This document shows, piece by piece, positions 8,351-16,143 of a stretch of DNA of 38,426 bases. The DNA is from Bacteroidales bacterium (lineage in GTDB: Bacteria > Bacteroidota > Bacteroidia > Bacteroidales > UBA932). The translations under genes and the position numbers were made by a program. The stretch covers positions 1 to 38,426 of the forward strand of contig JAFZXU010000057.1 in assembly GCA_017616655.1 (NCBI GenBank), in the 5' to 3' direction. Positions within the stretch are counted from its first letter, which is position 1, and every line of letters begins with the position of its first letter. The notes below the pieces were generated by a model. It was not told where the DNA came from. It saw only the letters and a list, made by a program, of their open reading frames with translations, and ran no database searches.

Positions 8351-10030
8351 ATGGAAGATTCCCGTTTCGACCTGATTCCCGGCTCTGAGAGCCTTGTTTC
8401 GGTTGCCGAATTTGAAGGCAAGCCGATGCTGAAGGTGGCTCCCGAGGCGCTTTCCATCCTCGCCGAGAATGCTTTCCGTGAGGTGGAGTACAAGCTCCGC
8501 CCTGCCCACAACGCCAAGGTGGCGGCAATTCTCTCCGACCCGGAAGCCTCTGAAAATGACCGCTTTGTGGCTTTGTCACTGCTTCGCAACGCGGCCGTGG
8601 CCTCGAAGTGCCGCCTGCCCCTGTGCCAGGATACCGGCACGGCCATCATCTACGGCTGGAAGGGGCAGCAGGTATGGACCGGCGGAGGCGATGCCGCGGC
8701 CCTTTCAGAGGGGGTGAAGCGCGTGTTTGCCATGGAGCCTTTCCGCTACAGCCAAAATGCGCCGCTTTCGACCTACAAGGAGGTAAATACCGGCAACAAT
8801 CTTCCTGCGCAGATAGAGCTGGAGGCTGTGGACGGGATGGAGTATTGCTTCCTCTGCGTGGCGAAGGGGGGCGGCTCGGCCAACAAGACCCAGCTTTTCC
8901 AGGAGACACGCGCAATCCTTTCGCCGGAGAAGCTGGTGCCTTTCCTTTCAGATAAGATCAAGACTCTGGGCACCTCTGCCTGCCCTCCTTATCATATCGC
9001 AATAGTCATCGGCGGCACCTCCGCGGAGATGAACCTCAAGACCGCCAAGCTGGCATCCTGTGGTTATTATGACGGACTACCGTCGTTTCAAGCAGCAGCG
9101 GATTTCCCCTCTGAGAATTGTGCCACCCTCGGCAACATAAGAGGGAGGGGCCCACGGCTTGCCGTGGGAGGGGTCCGCGCAGCGGACATTCTCAGAGGGG
9201 ATGTCCGTTGCTATGAAACGACGGAATTGGCCTTCAGGGACACTGAGCTTGAAGCAATCTTGCTGAAAGAGGCGCGAAAGAGCGGCATCGGAGCTCAGTT
9301 CGGAGGAGTCGCCCTTGCTCACGATATCCGTGTGATCCGTCTGCCGCGCCACGGTGCGTCTTGCCCCATAGGGCTAGCGGTAAGCTGCAGCGCCGACCGC
9401 AACATCAAGTGCCGCATAGACTCCTGCGGAGTGTGGCTCGAGCGTCTGGACAGCAATCCCGAAAGGCTGATTCCGGCAGGGACTGAAACGGCCTCCAAGG
9501 GCGTTGAAATCAATCTCGACCGCCCTATGGCGGAGATTCTCGCAGACCTTCGGAAGTATCCTGTCGGTACCCGCCTGAGCCTTACCGGCACCATAATCCT
9601 GGCCCGCGACATAGCCCATGCGCGCATCGCAGAGCGTCTTGACAAAGGCGGCGAAATGCCTGCATATCTGAAAGAGCATCCGGTGCTTTATGCCGGCCCC
9701 ACCAAAACTCCGGAAGGTCTGCCCTGCGGTTCGATAGGGCCCACGACGGCCGGCCGTATGGACAGCTATGTGGAGCGCTTCCAGAGCCTGGGCGGTTCAC
9801 TGGTGATGATTGCCAAGGGGCAGCGCAGCGCGCAGGTGGCTGAATCCTGCAAACGTTACGGCGGCTTCTATCTCGGCATCACAGGCGGCACCGCAGCCCT
9901 CTTCGCCAGCGAAAATGTGGAGAGCCTCGAGTGCCTGGAATTCCCCGAACTGGGAATGGAAGCAGTCTGGCAGATCCGTGTCAAATCCCTTCCCGCCTTT
10001 ATCCTTATCGACGACAAAGGCTATATTTAA
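8351..10030 (+). CDS. Class I fumarate hydratase (4Fe-4S) carrying an in-frame palindromic-element insertion
   Basis: 559 residues; interconverts fumarate and malate in the central metabolic pathway (in anaerobes, mainly the reductive branch). Cluster cysteines appear at C92 (CQDTGTA), C211 ([12 protein letters not shown]) and C338 (HGASCPIG). The C92-C211 spacing of 119 equals that of E. coli FumA as I recall it (105, 224, 318). The next interval is 127 instead of 94. The excess of about 33 residues falls at about 245-290 (from PSFQAA through DVRCYETT), encoded by the palindromic repeat at 9080-9224. Flanking family sequence (YYDGLP before, [10 protein letters not shown] after) stays in frame. 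Last of the recX-prfB operon. Class assignment is certain; activity of the interrupted enzyme is not known. Confidence 0.93.
   Translation: MEDSRFDLIPGSESLVSVAEFEGKPMLKVAPEALSILAENAFREVEYKLRPAHNAKVAAILSDPEASENDRFVALSLLRNAAVASKCRLPLCQDTGTAIIYGWKGQQVWTGGGDAAALSEGVKRVFAMEPFRYSQNAPLSTYKEVNTGNNLPAQIELEAVDGMEYCFLCVAKGGGSANKTQLFQETRAILSPEKLVPFLSDKIKTLGTSACPPYHIAIVIGGTSAEMNLKTAKLASCGYYDGLPSFQAAADFPSENCATLGNIRGRGPRLAVGGVRAADILRGDVRCYETTELAFRDTELEAILLKEARKSGIGAQFGGVALAHDIRVIRLPRHGASCPIGLAVSCSADRNIKCRIDSCGVWLERLDSNPERLIPAGTETASKGVEINLDRPMAEILADLRKYPVGTRLSLTGTIILARDIAHARIAERLDKGGEMPAYLKEHPVLYAGPTKTPEGLPCGSIGPTTAGRMDSYVERFQSLGGSLVMIAKGQRSAQVAESCKRYGGFYLGITGGTAALFASENVESLECLEFPELGMEAVWQIRVKSLPAFILIDDKGYI
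9080..9224 (+). repeat. 145-nt palindromic repeat element inside the fumarase reading frame
   Basis: The outer arms (9080-9118 and 9188-9224) are near-perfect inverted repeats: CCGTCGTTTC on the left matches GAAACGACGG on the right, and TCCCCTCTGAGAAT matches ATTCTCAGAGGGGA. Inside are three hairpins: CCCTC/GAGGG (9126-9145), CCCACGGC-TT-GCCGTGGG (9150-9167) and GTCCGC-GCA-GCGGAC (9173-9187). The reading frame passes through all of it without a stop. A 30-nt stretch (9120-9149) recurs at 3621-3650 in inverted orientation. This marks it as a mobile or dispersed repeat. Confidence 0.85.
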
Positions 10031-10059
10031 CCTTTCGTAGGAAAGTTTAACATTTCTGC

Positions 10060-10101
10060 ACATAGTCGGTTTTTATGTTCTTGCAACAAAATCGACTATG
10101 T
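10060..10101. repeat. 14-bp inverted repeat downstream of fumarase
   Basis: The arms 10060-10073 (ACATAGTCGGTTTT) and 10088-10101 (AAAATCGACTATGT) pair with one mismatch around a 14-nt loop. It is AT-rich, lies between the fumarase stop and the toxin promoter, and has no T-run after it, so it is a poor intrinsic terminator. It could be a processing or regulatory hairpin, or the edge of the acquired segment. Confidence 0.5.
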
Positions 10102-10191
10102 TAGATATTATTGTCTGTAGCGGCACACATTATCTTGGAAATATGAGTACCTTACGATAAGATATTTTTAGCTTTTATGTTAAACTTTTAT

Positions 10192-10199
10192 TATTTTTG
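10192..10199 (+). promoter_or_regulatory. -7 element for the toxin-antitoxin pair
   Basis: TATTTTTG fits TAnnTTTG. The ATG at 10206 follows after 6 nt, again a near-leaderless arrangement. An in-frame TTG at 10197 lies inside this element and is not the likely start. Confidence 0.55.
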
Positions 10200-10205
10200 C
10201 ATCGA

Positions 10206-10685
10206 ATGAGGAAGAGAGCGACTTTGGATATTATAGGCCAGTCAGCTAAAACAATCCTGTATTCCATTAGTTTTGAGAGGGACGGGACTACGGAATTTGA
10301 AAAGTTTGTGACAGAGTTTGAGATGAATGCCACATATAATGGTGATTATCAGCGTATTATAGCGGCATTGCAGGTGATTTTGCGCGTGGGAGCCTTAGAA
10401 AGATTCTTTCGTCCTGAAGGGAAGATAAGCGATGGAGTAGCTGCTATTCCAATAGAAGGAGGTAGATTGAGACTGTATTGCCTGCGGATTTCGGAGCAGA
10501 TAGTCATCTTGGGTAATGGTGGAGTAAAAAACTCCCGGTCATATGAGGAGAATCCAAGGTTATTTGGTTATGTGATGGATCTGCAACGCTTTGAAAAGAT
10601 ACTGCAAGAGAAGTTGAAGAGTGGTTATGTGAGTATTCAGGAGAGAGAACTCACAGGGATTGAAGATATGACGTTCGAATTATAG
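10206..10685 (+). CDS. RelE/HigB-like toxin of a type II toxin-antitoxin pair
   Basis: 159 residues from ATG 10206. The central stretch GGRLRLYCLRISEQIVILGNGG followed by KNSRSYEENP resembles the mRNA-interferase fold core of the RelE/HigB (Gp49-like) group. It is longer than minimal RelE proteins because of an N-terminal segment (about 1-70). An HTH protein follows 5 nt downstream, the HigB-HigA gene order. Composition is markedly more AT-rich than fumarase upstream. The family call is by pattern only; the toxin role is inferred mainly from the partner. Confidence 0.6.
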   Translation: MRKRATLDIIGQSAKTILYSISFERDGTTEFEKFVTEFEMNATYNGDYQRIIAALQVILRVGALERFFRPEGKISDGVAAIPIEGGRLRLYCLRISEQIVILGNGGVKNSRSYEENPRLFGYVMDLQRFEKILQEKLKSGYVSIQERELTGIEDMTFEL

Positions 10686-10690
10686 CACCT

Positions 10691-10960
10691 ATGCGAAACA
10701 AACAGGAATGGTTCAATGAGAAGGTGAAAGCTGTGTCCAAGGATGTAATGACTGAGATGCAGTTATCTGCGGATATTATCACAAGAATAGACATTCTTCT
10801 CAAAAAAAAGAATATGACTCAGCGTGACCTCGCCCGAAAACTGGGCAAAAGTGATGCAGTCGTATCGCGTTGGACCACAGGTTTCCCTAATCTTACTCTT
10901 CGTTCTATCGCAGAGCTTTCTGTAGCCTTGGGTGAGCCCCTGGTTAAAGTGGCGGAATAA
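10691..10960 (+). CDS. XRE-family HTH antitoxin/regulator (HigA-like)
   Basis: 89 residues. A clear helix-turn-helix occupies about 45-85: KNMTQRDLARKLGKSDAVVSRWTTG then LTLRSIAELSVALGEPLV. The N-terminal 40 residues are helical and could contact the toxin. It is the second gene of the pair and probably represses the shared promoter. Its 3' end abuts a remnant of an apbE 3' end read on the other strand. Confidence 0.8.
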   Translation: MRNKQEWFNEKVKAVSKDVMTEMQLSADIITRIDILLKKKNMTQRDLARKLGKSDAVVSRWTTGFPNLTLRSIAELSVALGEPLVKVAE

Positions 10961-11040
10961 GAATCACCCTTGTTTCCGGGAGGGAGTCGGCGGCGGAGCG
11001 GGCAGCTTCGCCGCCGATTACCATCATCCTTATAGCATAG
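10951..11040 (-). pseudogene. Remnant of an apbE 3' end
   Basis: Read on the minus strand this encodes SYAIRMMVIGGEAARSAADS followed by LPETRVILIPPL and TAA. It parallels the last residues of the intact ApbE at 14052-15041 (AYATWMMVIGGEAARSAADT, then LAGVNLILIGE). Nucleotide identity is 42 of 43 at 10987-11029. No apbE sequence is recognisable beyond about 11040. It may be the displaced original 3' end left when an element inserted into apbE. Confidence 0.7.
10987..11029 (-). repeat. Left 43-bp direct repeat flanking the protease-serpin cassette
   Basis: Matches 14092-14134 in 42 of 43 bases (single A/G difference at 11004/14109), same orientation, 3105 bp apart. The repeat contains a 9-bp perfect stem TCGGCGGCG/CGCCGCCGA. 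Similarity drops sharply on both sides, as expected of recombination end-points. Confidence 0.88.
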
Positions 11041-11113
11041 GACGTCCATTGAATAATAATAAAGATTATCAGCATTTAAGCCTTTAATTATGTGGAAATC
11101 ATTCAAATAATCG

Positions 11114-11121
11114 TATATTTG
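11114..11121 (+). promoter_or_regulatory. -7 element for the protease-serpin operon
   Basis: TATATTTG is an exact match to the -7 consensus, 22 nt before the ATG at 11144. No second promoter is seen before the serpin gene. Confidence 0.6.
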
Positions 11122-11143
11122 CAAACGACTAATAAATGCGGTG

Positions 11144-12712
11144 ATGAAATGTGAACTTATCTTAGCTATTCTCTTTGCGGCAGTTTTTGGTATTATTCAC
11201 TCATGTACCATTTCCGATTCTGAATTTCAGAGTGATAGTTCCAAGGATAAAGTTGCCGTAAATGAACAGGGGTTAGCGACCCGTGGAAATAGTGAATTGT
11301 ATAGCGTTTCTCCCGAGGATATTGAAGCGTATATTCACTACAAGACCCTAGCAATCGAGAAAGATACTCTCGTGGTAAAATCTGTGATTCCATTTCCCAG
11401 TGAGGATGATTTTCTTTGCTATGTTATCAATTATGAGGATAATTGGGAAATGATTTCCTCAGACAAACGAACAGCGGCAGTCATTGCAAAGGGCGAAGGG
11501 GAGTTTGATCCTAGTTTCGAAACCAATAAATCAATCGCATGGCTGTCCTGTCTTGCTGAGGAGATCAAGGTGTTGAAAACCACTGATGAAGAGACGAAGA
11601 ATTCAGACAAGTATCAGATGTTTTGGAAGCTGATAACAGCAGATGAATGTCTCTTTAATAAAACAGGTGAGTTCACTCGTTCAGGACCAGATACACTTTA
11701 TCACCCTGTGCCAGGACATTATGAATTATATGATGTTGAATCGGAGGAAGTGATTGTGGCTTTCAAAGATCATCTTATCCATACAAAATGGGGGCAAGGT
11801 AGTCAAATAGTTATTCCTAATAGTGTTAACTATAATGATTATTGCCCTATAGATTCTTCATACTATGATGCATATTTATCTTATCCAATATATTATTCAT
11901 CATACGAGAATTATTTTCCTCATTGTTTAGCAGGATGTGTAGCCGTTGCCGGTGGTCAGATAGTCAAGTATTATCATGATATGGGTAATGATGGTGCAGA
12001 ACCATATAGATATGCAAGTTGTTATACTCGAGAGGACCCATATACAGATTATGACGCAATGCTTCAGTGGAATAAATCTTCTTCTAATTGGGTTTATTTT
12101 AATCAGGCCGATTCTGTTCGAATGGCAGCCGTTATGCTGGCTAACATCGGGAAGGGTTGTCTAATGCATTACTACGGAAAGTATTTTTTTGTGGGTAATC
12201 AACTTTATTATCAAGATGTTAAATCTACAACGACCTTGGATGCTTTACAGCCGGTATTGCTAAGTGAGTATGATACAGATAGTTATTTGTTTGGTTTTAA
12301 TGGCGCCAGTTTTAATCTATATGACTATATTGAAGACTTGCTGAGCAACAATTATCCCTCCATACTAGATGCCACAAATAGTGCAGGAGGAAATAGGCAC
12401 GCTTTTATTGTTGACAGTTATAAGCAATCTTATACAACTAATACTTATTATTATCAGTTTATACCCGATGATCCCTCCTGGGTTATCTCGATTGAAAGTA
12501 TTGACTACCATTTCAATACGCCGAATACAACATATTTTAGGATGAATTGGGGCGATTACGGTAATGGTGATGATATTTGGTGTGTCAAATCAGGCGATTG
12601 GTATGATGGTTTAACCCATTTCTCAAATAGGATTACTTTGATGACATTTGATACCAGCGGTGACCCTCCTGGGAATGAAGTACAAAGCATTCCTCATATT
12701 AATAGTTTCTAA
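11144..12712 (+). CDS. C10-family (streptopain-type) cysteine protease, lipoprotein
   Basis: 522 residues from ATG 11144; a GTG one codon earlier is possible. The N terminus is a lipoprotein signal (LILAILFAAVFGIIHSC, lipobox Cys near 21). Residues about 50-120 resemble the Spi/streptopain propeptide (FLCYVINYEDNWEMISSDKR). The mature domain has the catalytic Cys265 in LAGCVAVAGGQIVKYYHDMG and His419 in GGNRHAFIVDSY, followed by MNWGDYGNG, the conserved NWG segment. C10 enzymes (SpeB, Bacteroides fragilis Bfp proteases, interpain) are secreted virulence-type or nutritional proteases. The gene is AT-rich, shares a transcript with the serpin 18 nt downstream, and lies between direct repeats. 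Confidence 0.88.
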   Translation: MKCELILAILFAAVFGIIHSCTISDSEFQSDSSKDKVAVNEQGLATRGNSELYSVSPEDIEAYIHYKTLAIEKDTLVVKSVIPFPSEDDFLCYVINYEDNWEMISSDKRTAAVIAKGEGEFDPSFETNKSIAWLSCLAEEIKVLKTTDEETKNSDKYQMFWKLITADECLFNKTGEFTRSGPDTLYHPVPGHYELYDVESEEVIVAFKDHLIHTKWGQGSQIVIPNSVNYNDYCPIDSSYYDAYLSYPIYYSSYENYFPHCLAGCVAVAGGQIVKYYHDMGNDGAEPYRYASCYTREDPYTDYDAMLQWNKSSSNWVYFNQADSVRMAAVMLANIGKGCLMHYYGKYFFVGNQLYYQDVKSTTTLDALQPVLLSEYDTDSYLFGFNGASFNLYDYIEDLLSNNYPSILDATNSAGGNRHAFIVDSYKQSYTTNTYYYQFIPDDPSWVISIESIDYHFNTPNTTYFRMNWGDYGNGDDIWCVKSGDWYDGLTHFSNRITLMTFDTSGDPPGNEVQSIPHINSF

Positions 12713-12730
12713 TTTCTAATTATTGTAATT

Positions 12731-14026
12731 ATGAATAGATTAATAATAGCAATAGGGCTAATAATAGTAATCGTATCCTCTTGTGGGGACCTGGAACTCA
12801 GCAATAATAAGAAGACGGAACAGGTTTATCCCAATCTCAGCAGTCTGGGCCTGACTAGAGCTCACGAGGAGATTGCGGCTAATCAGATGGAATTTGGCGT
12901 GGATTTCTTCAAATCCATCGCCGCTCAGAATAAGATGAAAAACGTCCTTGTGTCTCCATTCAGTATGTCAATGGACCTTTCGATGCTGGCTTCAGGCGCA
13001 ACAGGAGACACATATAAGGCGATATCGAAGGGCCTTGGGTTTGAAGGCTTTACTACAGAACAGATAGGAGAGTATTATTCGGCAGTTTTGAAAGCAGATT
13101 ATGCAGATACATCCACAGTCTTTAAAACTGCAAACGCGTTGTGGTGTAATACAGACGATCAAAGAATAATAGTAAAGGAAGCCTATAAAGACGAAATCAA
13201 AGCCTTGTACACCGCTCAAATATACTCCATTAGTTTTGAAAAGGAAGCAGTCAAGGCTATTAATAATTGGGCTAATGAGAATACAGACGGGTTGATAAAA
13301 AAAATTATGGATCAAGCTCCTGTCAGCAGCAGTCTTATCCTTACAAATGCTTTGTTGTTTGAAGGTAAGTGGTGGGTTCCCGATCCCGATATTCCTTTTT
13401 ATAAAAAAACAAGGAAACAATTTACGAATATCGAGGATAAAACATCGGAACATGACTATTTCACCGGATCAACGGGATTGGTCGGATATAATACGCTATG
13501 GGAAACCCCCAAAGAACCGGCAATCTTTTCATTACAATATAAGGGACCGTTTCAAATGGTTATCATTGTTCCTCCTGCGGATGCGAGGTTCGACAAGTTT
13601 GTAAGAAGCCTTTCTGCAAATGACATTCGCTTTTGGCTCAAGAATTATAGCTTCGCTACTCCGGAGTTGCCATACGAGATGACTTTTTATGTTCCTATGT
13701 TTAATATCGAGTATTCGGCAGAGCCGAATCAATGTTACAAAACGTTATGTGATATGGGGTTAAAGAAGGTCTTTGCCTTCGGAGGATATGATAAAATAAC
13801 GGATGACGCAATAGGTGTCGAAAAGGTGTATCAAAAAACAGCTATTGAGGTTGACGAGAAGGGAACCAAGGCAGCTGCAGTAACCGTCATAGAAATGGGT
13901 GCTTCCGCTCCACCACAGCAGCCGCGACTGAAGTATGACTTTGTCGTAGACCGCCCTTTTGTCTATGCTATAATGGACCAGTACCAGAGCATTCTGTTCA
14001 TGGGTACTGTGACGGATTTGGATTAG
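12731..14026 (+). CDS. Serpin, lipoprotein
   Basis: 431 residues. A lipoprotein signal ends at SSC (about residue 18). The serpin core is recognisable: NVLVSPFSMSMDLSMLASGATGDT, TANALWCN, LILTNALLFEGKW, and the C-terminal RPFVYAIMDQYQSILFMGTV. The hinge EKGTKAAAVTVIE fits an inhibitory serpin (P15 Gly, P14 Thr, P12-P10 Ala). Counting from the hinge puts P1 near the Ser of EMGASAPP, but the reactive loop is about six residues longer than in alpha-1-antitrypsin, so P1 is uncertain. It may protect the cell surface from its own C10 protease or from host or competitor proteases; miropin of Tannerella forsythia is a bacterial precedent. Converges on apbE with 25 nt between. Confidence 0.92.
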   Translation: MNRLIIAIGLIIVIVSSCGDLELSNNKKTEQVYPNLSSLGLTRAHEEIAANQMEFGVDFFKSIAAQNKMKNVLVSPFSMSMDLSMLASGATGDTYKAISKGLGFEGFTTEQIGEYYSAVLKADYADTSTVFKTANALWCNTDDQRIIVKEAYKDEIKALYTAQIYSISFEKEAVKAINNWANENTDGLIKKIMDQAPVSSSLILTNALLFEGKWWVPDPDIPFYKKTRKQFTNIEDKTSEHDYFTGSTGLVGYNTLWETPKEPAIFSLQYKGPFQMVIIVPPADARFDKFVRSLSANDIRFWLKNYSFATPELPYEMTFYVPMFNIEYSAEPNQCYKTLCDMGLKKVFAFGGYDKITDDAIGVEKVYQKTAIEVDEKGTKAAAVTVIEMGASAPPQQPRLKYDFVVDRPFVYAIMDQYQSILFMGTVTDLD

Positions 14027-14051
14027 TGGTTTGTTGATTATATTAGGAGTC

Positions 14052-15041
14052 TTATTCCCCTATTAAGATAAGATTAACTCCAGCAAGGGTATCGGCGGCG
14101 GAGCGGGCGGCTTCGCCGCCGATTACCATCATCCAGGTGGCGTAGGCGTCGGCGCGGGCCGCGAGGTGGCCGGTGTGAGATGCCCGGTCGGATAGTATCA
14201 CGGTGGCGCTCAGGAGGTTATGCGTCACCGGGCGGCCGGTGGAGGGGTCTATCGTGTGGGCGTATTTCTTGCCGTCCTTCTCGTAGAATTTGCGGTAGTT
14301 TCCTGAGGTGACTATGCCGCAGTCGGTGATTTCCAGTGTCTCCTTGATTTCCGGATTGAGTTCATCCGCTCCCTCGACGGGCTTCTCGAGCGCTATCCGC
14401 CACTTTCCTCCTCGCGCGCTGCGCCCCTTGCAGACGATTTCCCTGCCCACCTCCACCAGATAATCCTTGCATCCCAGTCTTTCCAGGGCGGCGGCGATGC
14501 AGTCGCAGCTGTAACCCTGCGCAATGGCGTTGAAATTGAGCTTGCAGCGGGGATCGTCCTTCACCAGGAATGTCTCCCCGCCGCGCTCTTCCAGGCGGAA
14601 GTGGTCCATCCCCACAAATGCGAGAATGCTGTCCACGGCCATGTCCGAAACCGTTTCCTCGCCAGTGAAGCCGAATCCCCACAGGTCGAAGAGGGGAGCG
14701 GCGGAGGGGTCGAAGGCGCCGTGGCTGAGCTCCCAAACCTCCCGGGACTGCTCGAAATTGGAGATGAAGTGACGGTCCAACGCGACCTCTTCGCCCGCAT
14801 TGATACGTGAGAGGATGGAGCCTTTGTTGTACCCCGAAACAGAACGGTCTATCTCCAGCAGGAGGCTGTCTGCGGCTGCCTTGACCTGCTGGGGTCTAAT
14901 GCCTTTCGGCAGGCCGCATATAAGGTGCCAGGTGCCCCCCTGCGCGAACCCCTCCACGGTATAGTAGCGCGGGGTGTCGGAGCAGGATGCGGCAAGCAGC
15001 AGTAAGACGGCGGCAAGTATTGCGGATCGGCGAAGGATCAT
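14052..15041 (-). CDS. apbE: FAD:protein FMN transferase ApbE, lipoprotein
   Basis: 329 residues. A lipoprotein signal has its Cys at 20 (LLLAASCSD). Family landmarks are the GGTWHLI start of the domain, LNFNAIAQGYSCDCIAAAL, the flavin-binding segment, HTIDPSTGRPV with LLSATVI, and ADAYATWMMVIGGEAA near the end. The enzyme attaches FMN from FAD covalently to Thr residues of exported or membrane redox proteins such as RnfG and NqrB/C. Its promoter (15072-15079) diverges from the FISUMP lipoprotein. The 3' part of the gene is duplicated at 10987-11029, so the last about 13 codons may have been supplied by the inserted protease-serpin cassette. Confidence 0.93.
   Translation of the reverse strand: MILRRSAILAAVLLLLAASCSDTPRYYTVEGFAQGGTWHLICGLPKGIRPQQVKAAADSLLLEIDRSVSGYNKGSILSRINAGEEVALDRHFISNFEQSREVWELSHGAFDPSAAPLFDLWGFGFTGEETVSDMAVDSILAFVGMDHFRLEERGGETFLVKDDPRCKLNFNAIAQGYSCDCIAAALERLGCKDYLVEVGREIVCKGRSARGGKWRIALEKPVEGADELNPEIKETLEITDCGIVTSGNYRKFYEKDGKKYAHTIDPSTGRPVTHNLLSATVILSDRASHTGHLAARADAYATWMMVIGGEAARSAADTLAGVNLILIGE
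14092..14134 (-). repeat. Right 43-bp direct repeat, within the apbE 3' end
   Basis: Partner of 10987-11029 (42 of 43 identical). Here it is part of an intact reading frame encoding MMVIGGEAARSAAD. Confidence 0.88.
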
Positions 15042-15071
15042 TCCGGTGGCATGGTTTTGGTGCGACGGCTA

Positions 15072-15079
15072 CAAATGTA
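15072..15079 (-). promoter_or_regulatory. apbE -7 promoter element
   Basis: Minus strand TACATTTG, exact match to TAnnTTTG, about 30 nt before the apbE ATG. A weaker plus-strand match (CATATTTG, 15102-15109) may serve the divergent FISUMP gene. Confidence 0.55.
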
Positions 15080-15123
15080 CGGATATTCCGAAAAAATTGT
15101 GCATATTTGCAGTTTGTAAAGCG

Positions 15124-16140
15124 ATGTCGATGAAGAATTCATTGAGACTGATATTGTTTGCCGCCGTTGCGGTTCTGATTGCAGCCACCTCCTGCAAAAA
15201 GGAGGAGGAGACCGAGACCAAACCCTCCCTCAACGGGCAGCTCTCCTTCGATCTGCCGGAGTATGTCCTCAAAGGCGATGTCCATACGCTTGAGGTCGGA
15301 GGCATAATCTATCCGGAGGAGGTCGTTTACAAATGGAGCTCGATAGGACTGCTTGCCGACACCGTAGTCGCAAAGCGTATCACGGTCAAGATTCCCGACA
15401 GCATCGGCGTCTTCTCCATCACCGCCGTGGCGCAGGCCGAAGGCTACTATTCCACCAGCAAATCAGTCTCTTTCACTACTGTCGATACCGCCCGCGACGC
15501 CTCGTTCAAGGGCATCAAATACTCTCCGAATACCATTACCGACGAGCGTGACGGCCGCAGCTATCAGTATGTCACCATCGGCAGCCTCGACTGGTTCGCC
15601 CAGAATCTGGCCTGGGACGGTGCAGGAGTGGCATTCCACAACGCCCCTGTGACACATCCCTTCTTCGGCCGCCTCTACAACTGGAATGAAGCTACCGGCG
15701 GCGTTGAGGCGAGCGGTCTCGGAAACGGCCCGCAGGGCGCCTGCCCCAAGGGGTGGAGCATTCCCACCAACGAAGACTGGACCGACCTTGCTTCCGCAAT
15801 GAGCGGCGGCAGGATTTCGGCCTTCAACGACAAGTGGGAGGGGCTCGGAGAGAAGGCTTCCGCCCAGGTATTCCTCAACGACGACAAGCTTTGGGAGTAT
15901 TCTCCCGACAACGGGCATACCAACGACTTCGGCTGGAACGCCGTTCCCGTCGGCAGCACGATGCGTGACAATCTCTCGTTCAACGATTATATGAAATACG
16001 GATTCTGGTGGAGTTCCACCGCGAAGAGCGGCACCCAGGCCTATTTCAGGTATATCTACCAGGATATGGGCTCATTCCCTATGAGCTCTTCATACCGCGA
16101 CGGCTTCGGCGCCTCGGTGCGCTGCGTCAGGCTGCACTGA
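15124..16140 (+). CDS. FISUMP-domain lipoprotein
   Basis: 338 residues from ATG 15124 (or ATG 15130). The lipoprotein signal LFAAVAVLIAATSCKKEEE places the acylated Cys near residue 24. An N-terminal Ig-like/BACON-like region (about 35-125) precedes a FISUMP domain (Fibrobacter succinogenes major paralogous domain, about 135-338). Its hallmarks are YQYVTIGSLDWFAQNLAW, RLYNWNEA, CPKGWSIPTNEDW, FWWSSTA and the terminal SVRCVRLH. The domain is common on Bacteroidales surface lipoproteins with unknown ligands. A second FISUMP protein is encoded at 27424-29229. Its stop is 3 nt from that of convergent phoH. Confidence 0.88.
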   Translation: MSMKNSLRLILFAAVAVLIAATSCKKEEETETKPSLNGQLSFDLPEYVLKGDVHTLEVGGIIYPEEVVYKWSSIGLLADTVVAKRITVKIPDSIGVFSITAVAQAEGYYSTSKSVSFTTVDTARDASFKGIKYSPNTITDERDGRSYQYVTIGSLDWFAQNLAWDGAGVAFHNAPVTHPFFGRLYNWNEATGGVEASGLGNGPQGACPKGWSIPTNEDWTDLASAMSGGRISAFNDKWEGLGEKASAQVFLNDDKLWEYSPDNGHTNDFGWNAVPVGSTMRDNLSFNDYMKYGFWWSSTAKSGTQAYFRYIYQDMGSFPMSSSYRDGFGASVRCVRLH

Positions 16141-16143
16141 TGA

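Noticed and set aside
9111-9200. Fumarase split into two genes or frameshifted by the repeat
   Set aside because: The frame is continuous from 8351 to 10030 and family motifs resume in frame on both sides.
10987-11029. The GC-rich hairpin as a simple terminator for the HigBA-like pair
   Set aside because: There is no T-run, and the identity with apbE extends past the hairpin, so duplication explains it better.
10819-11124. Minus-strand open frame over the antitoxin 3' end and intergenic region
   Set aside because: It is out of frame with the apbE remnant and has no recognisable product; the MMVIGGEAARSAAD frame is the meaningful one.
10031-14134. A complete mobile element with integrase or transposase
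   Set aside because: No recombinase, transposase or phage gene is encoded in the AT-rich segment; only flanking repeats and cargo are present.
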